The notes beneath the pieces are model-generated. The model made no database searches. It saw nothing but the letters and a program-made list of their open reading frames with translations, and was not told the DNA's origin. From positions 1 to 8,749 of the forward strand of contig JALVAU010000196.1 of assembly GCA_027011025.1 (NCBI GenBank): a stretch of DNA of 8,749 nucleotides, read 5' to 3'. How positions within the stretch are numbered: position 1 is the stretch's first letter; the number at the start of each line of letters is the position of its first letter. The translations under genes were made by a program, and so were the position numbers. This DNA is from Campylobacteraceae bacterium. GTDB lineage: Bacteria; Campylobacterota; Campylobacteria; Campylobacterales; Sulfurospirillaceae. Of the stretch, positions 1 through 5,570 are shown piece after piece.

Positions 1-1
1 G

Positions 2-727
2 ATTTTAGTACACTTAAGGCTTCCTCCCAAGGTGTGGTTTGTCGGTGTTGGCGGGCTATTTGGTTACCATTTTTTCTATTTTTTAGCACTGCAAAATGCG
101 CCTGCTGTTGAGGCAAATTTGATCAATTATCTTTGGCCTTTGTTTATAGTCTTATTTAGTGCTTTTTTACCCGGTATTAAACTTAGGTGGTTTCATATTT
201 TAGGTGTTGCTCTTGGGTTTAGTGGTGTTGTGGTATTGCTTGGAGTAAAAGGTGGTTTTAGTTTTGACTATCAGTATGCAAGAGGCTATTTTTATGCTTT
301 TGTTTGTGCCTTGGTTTGGTCATCATACTCTGTGCTGTCTAGGTATTTTGGCAAGGTTCCAACAAGTGCGGTAGGAGGATTTTGTGGGGTAACTGCTATT
401 TTAGCATTTGTATGTCACTTTCTGTTTGAAACTACTGTAATTCCCGATTTTAGTTCATTTGTGGCTATCATCATCTTAGGACTCGGTCCTGTCGGAGGCG
501 CTTTTTTTCTTTGGGATTATGGTATCAAAAAAGGAGATATACAGATGTTAGGGACAGTGTCATACTTGACACCTTTGCTTTCAACTCTTCTTTTGATAGC
601 TTTAGGCTTATCAAACTCAAGTCTAGCGATATGGGTAGCATGCTTTTTGATAGTCTTGGGCTCTATCGTAGCATCATTGCCACTATTTAAAAAGTTCATA
701 GTCAACTACTTTGCTAAGAGTATTTAA
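2..727 (+). CDS. DMT/EamA-family transporter, YddG-like (5' end outside the window)
   Basis: Probable inner-membrane exporter of small metabolites of the drug/metabolite transporter superfamily. The frame is open from base 2 with no convincing start, and the GTG at 32 lies between hydrophobic codons without a ribosome binding site, so the gene begins upstream. Eight hydrophobic segments are visible, matching TM3 to TM10 of the usual ten; the first two helices, roughly 60 residues, are missing. The stretch EANLINYLWPLFIVL near residues 35-50 and SYLTPLLSTLL near the third-last segment are typical of the YddG-type aromatic amino acid exporter branch of EamA proteins. The two EamA repeats meet around the helix containing CALVWSSYSV. 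The substrate cannot be read from sequence. The last 45 bases overlap the end of the convergent Dabb gene. Confidence 0.88.
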   Translation: MLVHLRLPPKVWFVGVGGLFGYHFFYFLALQNAPAVEANLINYLWPLFIVLFSAFLPGIKLRWFHILGVALGFSGVVVLLGVKGGFSFDYQYARGYFYAFVCALVWSSYSVLSRYFGKVPTSAVGGFCGVTAILAFVCHFLFETTVIPDFSSFVAIIILGLGPVGGAFFLWDYGIKKGDIQMLGTVSYLTPLLSTLLLIALGLSNSSLAIWVACFLIVLGSIVASLPLFKKFIVNYFAKSI

Positions 728-976
728 CTCTTTTAATTTTTGTATTAATTTTAAATGTGTTGGATTTGTGGCATATATGTTCAAATCATCTTTTGATTCA
801 AAATCAGCTATCAAAGCTATGTCATAAGCTCTCTCTTCAGGACTGAAGTTTAACCCAACTTCCATATTTTTCAAAACACTTATACTCTCCCTTAGTGAGA
901 GTATTTCCTGTTTTATTTTCTGCTTCAACTCATCATCACAGTTTGGTATCTTTAAAAATACTATGTGTCTTATCAT
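683..976 (-). CDS. Dabb (stress-responsive A/B barrel) family protein
   Basis: A 97-residue protein matching the Dabb fold, a dimeric alpha+beta ferredoxin-like barrel. Visible hallmarks are the opening MIRHIVFLK with the early His that is common in the family, a helix rich in Lys/Glu (about 14-34), the strand VGLNFSPEERAYDIALIADF (about 41-60) and the C-terminal HLKLIQKL helix with VVDYELF as the final strand. Family members include stress-induced proteins of plants and bacteria and some cyclases; the function here is unknown. The ATG overlaps the mobA stop by 4 bases (ATGA), and AAAGGAG sits 5 bases upstream of it, so it is the last gene of the leuC-mobA cluster and probably translationally coupled. 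Its own end runs 45 bases into the convergent transporter gene. Confidence 0.85.
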   Translation of the reverse strand: MIRHIVFLKIPNCDDELKQKIKQEILSLRESISVLKNMEVGLNFSPEERAYDIALIADFESKDDLNIYATNPTHLKLIQKLKELNTLSKVVDYELFK

Positions 977-1542
977 AGCTTCTCCTTTGCTTTTTTATAG
1001 TCATCAGGTCTATTTAGATTCATAAAAGGGTCATTTTTGTCAAAGTTGATATATTTTGTATCAACTCTTTGAAGTAAATTTTTTATTTTGTGGTTGTTTT
1101 GTAAAATCTGCTCTCTTAAAACTTTTAAAATTTTAGGTGAATATATAGCACAAAGTTGGTGTGAGCCAAAAGGAGATCTTGCCACAACACAGTCATGTCC
1201 ATCAAAATTTTCATAAAGTTTTCTATATATATCTTTAGTTACAAAAGGGGTATCTACACTTAGCAGAGCAACATCTGTTTTTAGTTTTTTTAGTATGCTA
1301 TATAGTGCTATGAGAGGTGAAAACTCCCTAAACTCTTCTAAGTCTTCTATAAAAGAGGCTTTGAACTCAAACTTATCCCTGTTTTTACAGCTTACATGTA
1401 GGCTTTTAAACCAAGGAGAGACTCTTTGGAGTTGATATTGGGTTAGTGTATCGTAGCCACCAAAGGGGAGCAGTGCTTTGTCTCTCCCCATTCTAGAGCT
1501 TTTTCCTCCGGCAACTATGATGCAAGGCAGAGGCAGAATCAT
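973..1542 (-). CDS. mobA: Molybdenum cofactor guanylyltransferase MobA
   Basis: Transfers GMP from GTP to molybdopterin to make the guanine dinucleotide (MGD) form needed by the DMSO-reductase family of molybdoenzymes; cytoplasmic. The nucleotide-binding loop GGKSSRMGRDKALL lies at about residues 12-25. The metal-binding Asp is in SVDTPF (D97), equivalent to the CDTPY motif of E. coli MobA, and NLNRPDDY near residue 175 matches the C-terminal NxNxPxD element. The length of 189 residues is normal. The usual GPLxG segment reads SPLIA here (75-79). It starts inside the leuC stop (ATGA overlap), with AAAGG a few bases upstream, and overlaps the Dabb gene the same way. NTP-transferase relatives (MocA, IspD-like) are less likely because of the N-terminal loop and the short length. 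Confidence 0.93.
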   Translation of the reverse strand: MILPLPCIIVAGGKSSRMGRDKALLPFGGYDTLTQYQLQRVSPWFKSLHVSCKNRDKFEFKASFIEDLEEFREFSPLIALYSILKKLKTDVALLSVDTPFVTKDIYRKLYENFDGHDCVVARSPFGSHQLCAIYSPKILKVLREQILQNNHKIKNLLQRVDTKYINFDKNDPFMNLNRPDDYKKAKEKL

Positions 1543-2804
1543 AGAGCCTTTGGGTTTGCTATTTTTCCCTCGATTGCACTAGCTGCTGCTACTGCTGAGT
1601 TTGCAAGATAGATTTTACTGCTTCTATCTCCCATTCTACCTACAAAATTCCTGTTTGTAGTAGATATACAGACTTCATCTTTGCCGAGTATGCCCATGTA
1701 TCCACCCAAACATGCTCCACATGTTGGGTTTGAAAAGAGTGCCCCAGCTTCTATAAATATCTCTACTAGCCCCTCTTTTTGTGCTTGAAGAGAGATCTTT
1801 TGCGTAGCAGGAGTTATGATAAGCCTAGTCTTTCTAGCCACCTTTTTACCTTTTAAGATTTTAGCAGCAATTCTTAAATCTTCCAATCTTCCATTTGTAC
1901 AACTTCCTATAAAGACTTGATCTACTGCTATATCATCACTGACTGCTTTGCTTAGAGGCTTTCCATTTGACGGAAGGCTAGGGTATGCAATCATAGGCTC
2001 AAGCTTCGACACATCTACATGTATAGTCTGCACATAAGAGGCATCATCGTCAGAGTAAAACTCTTTTGGCTCTCTTGCGAGTTCTTTATCTGCTAGAAAC
2101 TCTCTAGTGATGTCATCAACTGCTATTATTCCATTTTTTGCTCCGGCCTCTATCGCCATGTTGCATAGGCTAAATCTGTCATCCATACTAAGATACCCAA
2201 TGGTGTCTCCGGTAAATTCCAAAGTTTTATATAGTGCCCCATCAACTCCGAGTTGACGAATTACCTCCAAAATCAAATCTTTTCCATAGATTAATTCTCC
2301 GGGTTTCCCGCTAAATACAACCTTTATGGCTTGAGGTACTTTAAACCAATTTCCCCCTGTGATGAGTGCAAAGGATATATCGGTAGAGCCCATACCGGTA
2401 GAGAAGGCTCCGAGTGCTCCGTGAGTACATGTATGGCTATCAGCTCCTATGATGACATCACCGGGAACGACAAGCCCTTTTTCAGGGAGGAGCGCATGTT
2501 CTATGCCCATATCTTTTTCATCAAAAAAGTGTTTTAGATTGTGTTTATATGCAAAATCACGACTGATTTTTGCCTGATTTGCACTTGCTATATCTTTTGC
2601 CGGAATGAAATGATCCATGACAATAGAGAAACCATCTGGATTTGCCAGCTTCTCTACTCCACTATCTTCAAAAGCTTTTATAGATATAGGGGTTGTTATA
2701 TCATTCCCTATAACCATATCTATATTTGAGCGGATAATCTCACCGGCATACACTTTGCGTCCCACATGGTCACTAAATATCTTCTCTGTTATTGTTTGTG
2801 GCAT
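1539..2804 (-). CDS. leuC: 3-isopropylmalate dehydratase large subunit LeuC
   Basis: Catalytic subunit that, with LeuD, isomerises 2-isopropylmalate to 3-isopropylmalate in leucine synthesis, using a [4Fe-4S] cluster; cytoplasmic. It belongs to the aconitase superfamily. The three cluster cysteines are C302 in GSCTNG and C362/C365 in NPTCGACLG; the active-site stretch GADSHTCTHGALGAFSTGMG is at 120-139. With 421 residues it fits the shorter LeuC/HacA-like subfamily rather than the roughly 466-residue enterobacterial form, so homoaconitase-type substrates cannot be fully excluded, but IPM dehydratase is much the likelier. The ATG has AAGGA 5 bases upstream. Only about 20 bases separate it from the palindromic element, so its promoter must lie in or beyond that element. 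leuD is not next to it: mobA follows directly. Confidence 0.95.
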   Translation of the reverse strand: MPQTITEKIFSDHVGRKVYAGEIIRSNIDMVIGNDITTPISIKAFEDSGVEKLANPDGFSIVMDHFIPAKDIASANQAKISRDFAYKHNLKHFFDEKDMGIEHALLPEKGLVVPGDVIIGADSHTCTHGALGAFSTGMGSTDISFALITGGNWFKVPQAIKVVFSGKPGELIYGKDLILEVIRQLGVDGALYKTLEFTGDTIGYLSMDDRFSLCNMAIEAGAKNGIIAVDDITREFLADKELAREPKEFYSDDDASYVQTIHVDVSKLEPMIAYPSLPSNGKPLSKAVSDDIAVDQVFIGSCTNGRLEDLRIAAKILKGKKVARKTRLIITPATQKISLQAQKEGLVEIFIEAGALFSNPTCGACLGGYMGILGKDEVCISTTNRNFVGRMGDRSSKIYLANSAVAAASAIEGKIANPKAL

Positions 2805-2825
2805 AAAAATCCTTTTTTGGCTATA

Positions 2826-2860
2826 TTATTACTCCACCAAATAATATCCTGAATATTTGA
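2826..2860 (+). repeat. Left terminal inverted repeat of the palindromic element
   Basis: Begins TTATTACTCCACCAAA and ends AATATTTGA. Pairs with 3063-3097: 32 of 35 positions agree, with differences at 2842, 2850 and 2851. The match stops sharply at 2825 (A against C), which defines the left edge. Confidence 0.85.
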
Positions 2861-2956
2861 TGTAGTGATTTTGTTCATAATCAAGGCGGATTTTCGCAGG
2901 ACTAGCCATAGCTAATTCAAGAAAATCCAACGCAGAGTATGGACAAAAGCACTACA
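2861..2956 (+). repeat. Left hairpin of the palindromic element
   Basis: Outer stem 2861-2878 pairs with 2939-2956 (16 of 18). Inner stem GGATTTTC (2888-2895) pairs perfectly with GAAAATCC (2921-2928), with nearby GC/GC pairs around small bulges. The apical core 2898-2920 contains a mini-hairpin TAGC-CATA-GCTA. Positions were paired by eye. Confidence 0.75.
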
Positions 2957-2964
2957 CCCTTCGA

Positions 2965-3062
2965 GAAGAGCGATATGTGGCAATCTGCACACAAAAAAAT
3001 CTTTGAATTAGCTACTGCTAGTCCTACAGATTTTTTTGTGTACATCTCCCACATCTCTTCTC
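2965..3062 (+). repeat. Right hairpin of the palindromic element
   Basis: The central stem is a perfect 14-bp pairing, ACACAAAAAAATCT (2989-3002) with AGATTTTTTTGTGT (3028-3041). The outer stem is imperfect: AGAAGAG near 2964-2970 with CTCTTCT near 3055-3061, and ATGTGG (2975-2980) with CCACAT (3049-3054). The apical core 3003-3025 is the inverted copy of the left core and also has a TAGC...GCTA mini-hairpin. Its stem sequence differs from that of the left hairpin. Confidence 0.75.
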
Positions 3063-3097
3063 TCAAATATTTGGGATATTGTTTGGTGGAGTAATAA
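3063..3097 (-). repeat. Right terminal inverted repeat of the palindromic element
   Basis: Reverse complement of the left end with three mismatches; ends GGTGGAGTAATAA. It lies 26 bases beyond the stop of the flavin reductase gene on that gene's downstream side, so it is the first part of the element a read-through transcript would meet. Confidence 0.85.
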
Positions 3098-3123
3098 GTA
3101 GTGCTATTTTATCAAAAAACTAT

Positions 3124-3714
3124 TTAAGGTATCTTTGGAGCCATAATTTTTTCTCCTATAAAGCCATAATTTGCACCAACTCTTGCTAGTGGGTTAAAGT
3201 CGATATAGAGTTTTTTGCTATCGGTTATGATTTTATTTTTAACAAATAGTTTTTTTATCTCTAGGATTATCGGTATGGTTTTACTCCCTTTTAGATCTAT
3301 CTCTTCATAAAAATCACAAAAATATGCCACGGGTGAACCCTCTATCATGGGAGGAAAATTCTCTTCTATTTTGTTTAATTTTATATCAAACTCTTTGGCT
3401 TCGCTTATATTTTTGTCTAGCTCTTTGGAGCTAAAATGTAGCTTTTCTAGTTGATTTTCTCCTGCTATACATATGGTGCATTTTTTTGTTTTTCTTATGT
3501 TTCTTAGGGTATCTTTTGGCTCTTTGTTGCTTTTGTGTCCGATTGAGACTATCAGTGTGGGAGGGTTTGAGCTAAGTGGCGTGAAGTAGCTAAAGGGTGC
3601 AACATTGATTTGGGTATCTTGTGTTACTATCCAAGCTATCGGCCTTGGTACTGCTGTTTGAGCTGTTAGTTTGTATCTTGTAGGTGAGTCTAGCTCTTCA
3701 AAATCAAATATCAT
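3124..3714 (-). CDS. Flavin reductase-like protein, FMN-binding split barrel
   Basis: A 196-residue cytoplasmic protein of the flavin reductase-like / flavoredoxin family, which binds FMN non-covalently and uses NAD(P)H or a partner protein to reduce it. Family features: AVPRPIAWIVT (about 21-31), the FMN-loop segment NVAPFSYFTPLSSNPP (about 37-52), then KEPKDTLRNI (about 64-73) matching the usual K-D-T-x-x-N-I element, and GSPVAYFCDF before the last strands. The ATG is preceded by AAGGAG at good spacing. The exact activity (flavin reductase for a monooxygenase, flavoredoxin-type electron carrier, or pyridoxamine-oxidase-like) cannot be decided. It stands alone: a divergent gene lies upstream and the palindromic element downstream, on the leuC side. 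A weak -10-like TATTAT lies just ahead of the ribosome binding site. Confidence 0.85.
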   Translation of the reverse strand: MIFDFEELDSPTRYKLTAQTAVPRPIAWIVTQDTQINVAPFSYFTPLSSNPPTLIVSIGHKSNKEPKDTLRNIRKTKKCTICIAGENQLEKLHFSSKELDKNISEAKEFDIKLNKIEENFPPMIEGSPVAYFCDFYEEIDLKGSKTIPIILEIKKLFVKNKIITDSKKLYIDFNPLARVGANYGFIGEKIMAPKIP

Positions 3715-3819
3715 AAAATCTCCTTATATAATAGTGGTAATTTAAACAAATCTAACGAAGAAGTTAAGTCGTTGTCTTTATGCTATTTCTTGGTTAGGTG
3801 CTTAGTCGGTACGACAATA

Positions 3820-3837
3820 ATGGTATAATAATACCAT
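3820..3837 (+). promoter_or_regulatory. TATAAT -10 box inside a perfect palindrome, before the NFACT gene
   Basis: TATAAT at 3824-3829 matches the sigma-70 -10 consensus. It lies inside ATGGTAT-AATA-ATACCAT, a perfect 7-bp inverted repeat with a 4-base spacer. No strong -35 box is present at 16-17 bases (TTAGTC is the best), as is common in Campylobacterota promoters. The overlap suggests a possible operator, which is inference. A second small palindrome GTCG-GTA-CGAC lies at 3805-3815, near the -35 position. The ribosome binding site AAGGA is at 3841-3845. Confidence 0.55.
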
Positions 3838-3850
3838 AAAAAGGAAATAT

Positions 3851-5182
3851 ATGAGAAGGTATGAGTTAGTACAGATTGCGGATTATTTGAAAAATTTTAG
3901 AAAGATAAGTGCTATACGAAGGGTGGAAGACAATACCATAAATATAGTTTTCGACAGACAAAAGTCTCTCTTTTTTGATTTCAGAAGGGGGGATTCGCAT
4001 ATCTTTATCAAGGACGATTTTACAAGAGCAAAGATATATAAAGCACCATTTGATGTGATACTCACAAAAAGATTTACAAACTCAAATATACAGAGTATCA
4101 AAGTTCTAAAAGATGATAGAATTTTGCAAATAGGTGTTGTTTCAAATTCAAAATACAGATCAGATGAAACACTCTTGCAGATGGAGTTTACGGGAAAAAA
4201 TACAAATATAATTATTTTAGATAACAATGGAATTATTCTTGAGGCTCTTAGGCATATAGATATATCCTCCTCTTATAGAGAGGTAAAGGTGGGAATTGCT
4301 CTAAAATCTCTACATGTGGAGCAAAAATTTTTGCCAAAAGAGAGTAAAAAGATAGAAGATATAGAGTTATTTTTAGAAGATGAGTACAACAAAAGAGCAC
4401 AAAAGAGCCTTGTTTCTATAAAAAAACAAAAAATAGCAACTATTCAAAAGAGGGTAAAAAAACTCCAAAAACTTCTTGATGGGCTAGATAGTGAAGAGAA
4501 GTTGATAAGTAAAAGCGAGACTTACAGTTTGTGGGGTGCTTTGATTTTTAGTAATCTTGATAAGATAAAGGGGTATAAAAAAGAGATTAGTCTTGATGAT
4601 TTTGAGGGAAACAGTATAAAAATAATCCTTCCAAAAGAGGCAAGAAGCGGGGCGGAAGCTGGAAATATCCTTTTTGAAGCATCAAAAAAACTAAAAAGAA
4701 AAGCAAAATCACTGCATATAGAGAGGGAGAGTCTTTGTGGCAAGATAGAGTTTTTCAAAAAATTACAAAATGCGATAGACAGAGCCGATAGTGAGATGGA
4801 GATAAATATACTCTATCCAAAACAGAAGCACTCGAAAAAAGCCAAGGGAAAACAGGTCTCTTATGAGAGTTTTTATATAGAGGGTTTCAAAGTGATGCTT
4901 GGGAAAAACGAGAAAGGTAACATAGAGCTCCTGAGGGAGGCAAAAAAAAGGGATATTTGGCTACACTTAAAAGATATACCCTCAAGTCATGTTATAATAA
5001 GAACAGATAAGCAAAATATACCAACAAATGTACTAGAGTTTGCCTCAAAACTCTGTGCAGAATTTAGTACGACTCAAAAAGGAGTATATTTGGTCGATTA
5101 TACCCCTAGGAGAAATGTAAAGATGAGTGAAGGTGCACATGTAAACTATGTGGACTATAAAACGATGAGTGTAAGTATTTAA
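3851..5182 (+). CDS. NFACT-family protein, RqcH/FbpA-like ribosome quality control factor
   Basis: Homologue of the Rqc2/RqcH/FbpA family; in Bacillus subtilis RqcH recruits Ala-tRNA to obstructed 50S subunits and adds alanine tails to stalled chains. Older annotation as fibronectin-binding protein is common. The NFACT-N region covers about 1-165 and includes LKDDRILQIG, whose D89-R90 pair corresponds in position to the tRNA-binding Asp-Arg of RqcH. Lys/Glu-rich helical stretches at about 172-215 and 273-312 fit the coiled-coil arms. The NFACT-R (DUF814) domain is at about 335-443, with WLHLKDIPSSHVII (370-383) and a closing VKMSEGAHVNYVDYKT. At 443 residues it is much shorter than the roughly 570-residue Firmicute protein but close to the roughly 435 I recall for Helicobacter and Campylobacter. 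It is the first gene of the plus-strand run. Confidence 0.9.
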   Translation: MRRYELVQIADYLKNFRKISAIRRVEDNTINIVFDRQKSLFFDFRRGDSHIFIKDDFTRAKIYKAPFDVILTKRFTNSNIQSIKVLKDDRILQIGVVSNSKYRSDETLLQMEFTGKNTNIIILDNNGIILEALRHIDISSSYREVKVGIALKSLHVEQKFLPKESKKIEDIELFLEDEYNKRAQKSLVSIKKQKIATIQKRVKKLQKLLDGLDSEEKLISKSETYSLWGALIFSNLDKIKGYKKEISLDDFEGNSIKIILPKEARSGAEAGNILFEASKKLKRKAKSLHIERESLCGKIEFFKKLQNAIDRADSEMEINILYPKQKHSKKAKGKQVSYESFYIEGFKVMLGKNEKGNIELLREAKKRDIWLHLKDIPSSHVIIRTDKQNIPTNVLEFASKLCAEFSTTQKGVYLVDYTPRRNVKMSEGAHVNYVDYKTMSVSI

Positions 5183-5192
5183 GGATTTTGAT

Positions 5193-5513
5193 ATGGCAAT
5201 AGGTCCCGTTGGTGCAGTGGCATACGCAAATCAAGCGATGCCTGCTCAAACCAAGATGCAATCAAATTTTCAAAATAGATTAGATATGCAAAATGGTGCA
5301 GCTATGGCAATGCAAGATGCAGATAAGGAAGAGATAGCAGATGTGAGACCAACTGAAGAGACTTACAAGATTGATCCTGATCATGAGCATGAAAAAAAGA
5401 GAAGGGAGGAAGAACAAAAAAAAGAGAAAAAAAATTCTCAAAATAAAGAAGATGCAGAAGAAGAGGAAAATAACAGTACTGCCGGCCCCAAACATTTGGA
5501 TATAAAAGCTTAA
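5193..5513 (+). CDS. Small highly charged protein, function unknown
   Basis: A 106-residue protein I cannot assign to a functional family. Residues 1-43 are rich in Ala, Met and Gln and nearly uncharged, without a signal peptide or membrane segment. Residues 44-98 are strongly charged, with a Lys/Glu block (about 67-92) likely to be helical or disordered. The start is well supported: AAGGA follows on from the upstream stop codon (TAAGGA) and lies 7 bases before the ATG. It sits between the NFACT gene and cdsA; from memory, C. jejuni has a short predicted coiled-coil protein in the same place (Cj1348c), which supports a real, conserved gene. The coding sequence has A runs of 7, 8 and 8 at 5392-5398, 5416-5423 and 5427-5434. 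Confidence 0.75.
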   Translation: MAIGPVGAVAYANQAMPAQTKMQSNFQNRLDMQNGAAMAMQDADKEEIADVRPTEETYKIDPDHEHEKKRREEEQKKEKKNSQNKEDAEEEENNSTAGPKHLDIKA

Positions 5514-5570
5514 TATAAGGATAAACTCACACTACATACGATAAAATACGAAAAATTATTGGAAACGCCT

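Larger units (their letters stand above)
2826..3097. mobile_element. 272-bp non-coding palindromic element with inverted ends (MITE-like)
   Basis: Fills nearly all of the gap between leuC and the flavin reductase gene and contains no plausible gene. The ends (2826-2860 and 3063-3097) are inverted copies, 32 of 35 bases identical, the outermost 16 perfect. Inside are two back-to-back hairpins (2861-2956 and about 2965-3062), each carrying the same 23-base apical core in opposite orientation (2898-2920 and 3003-3025, 21 of 23 identical once inverted). The whole element is thus a two-fold imperfect palindrome. The architecture resembles a miniature inverted-repeat element or a paired palindromic unit moved by a transposase elsewhere. 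I see no clear target duplication: flanks are GGCTATA on the left and GTAGTGCTAT on the right. Mobility is inferred from structure only; a structured RNA or a bidirectional terminator is the main alternative. Confidence 0.72.

Noticed and set aside
2331..2844. Several plus-strand open frames of 60-75 codons opposite leuC, one reaching into the gap
   Set aside because: They lie antisense to a strongly supported leuC, have no ribosome binding sites and encode no recognisable protein.
2881..2956. Integron attC-like site in the left hairpin (CAACGC, paired arms)
   Set aside because: No GTTRRRY/RYYYAAC core pair is present, the arms sit inside a larger element with terminal inverted repeats, and no integrase or cassette layout is seen.
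2826..3097. CRISPR array
   Set aside because: The repeats are inverted rather than direct, differ in sequence and lack regular spacers.
2820..3107. GCTAT on both sides of the palindromic element as a target-site duplication
   Set aside because: The two copies lie at unequal distances from the element edges (1 and 5 bases), so they do not fit a clean duplication.
5280..5495. Minus-strand frame encoding a Phe-rich hydrophobic peptide
   Set aside because: It is the complement of the Lys/Glu-rich tail of the small protein (TTC/TTT opposite GAA/AAA), which explains its composition.
5559..5570. TTG start for CdsA
   Set aside because: No ribosome binding site precedes it, whereas the ATG at 5571 has GGAAA at proper spacing and a normal N-terminus.
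5514..5570. AAGGA at 5517-5521 as evidence for an additional small gene before cdsA
   Set aside because: No start codon follows at usable distance; it is probably chance in AT-rich sequence.
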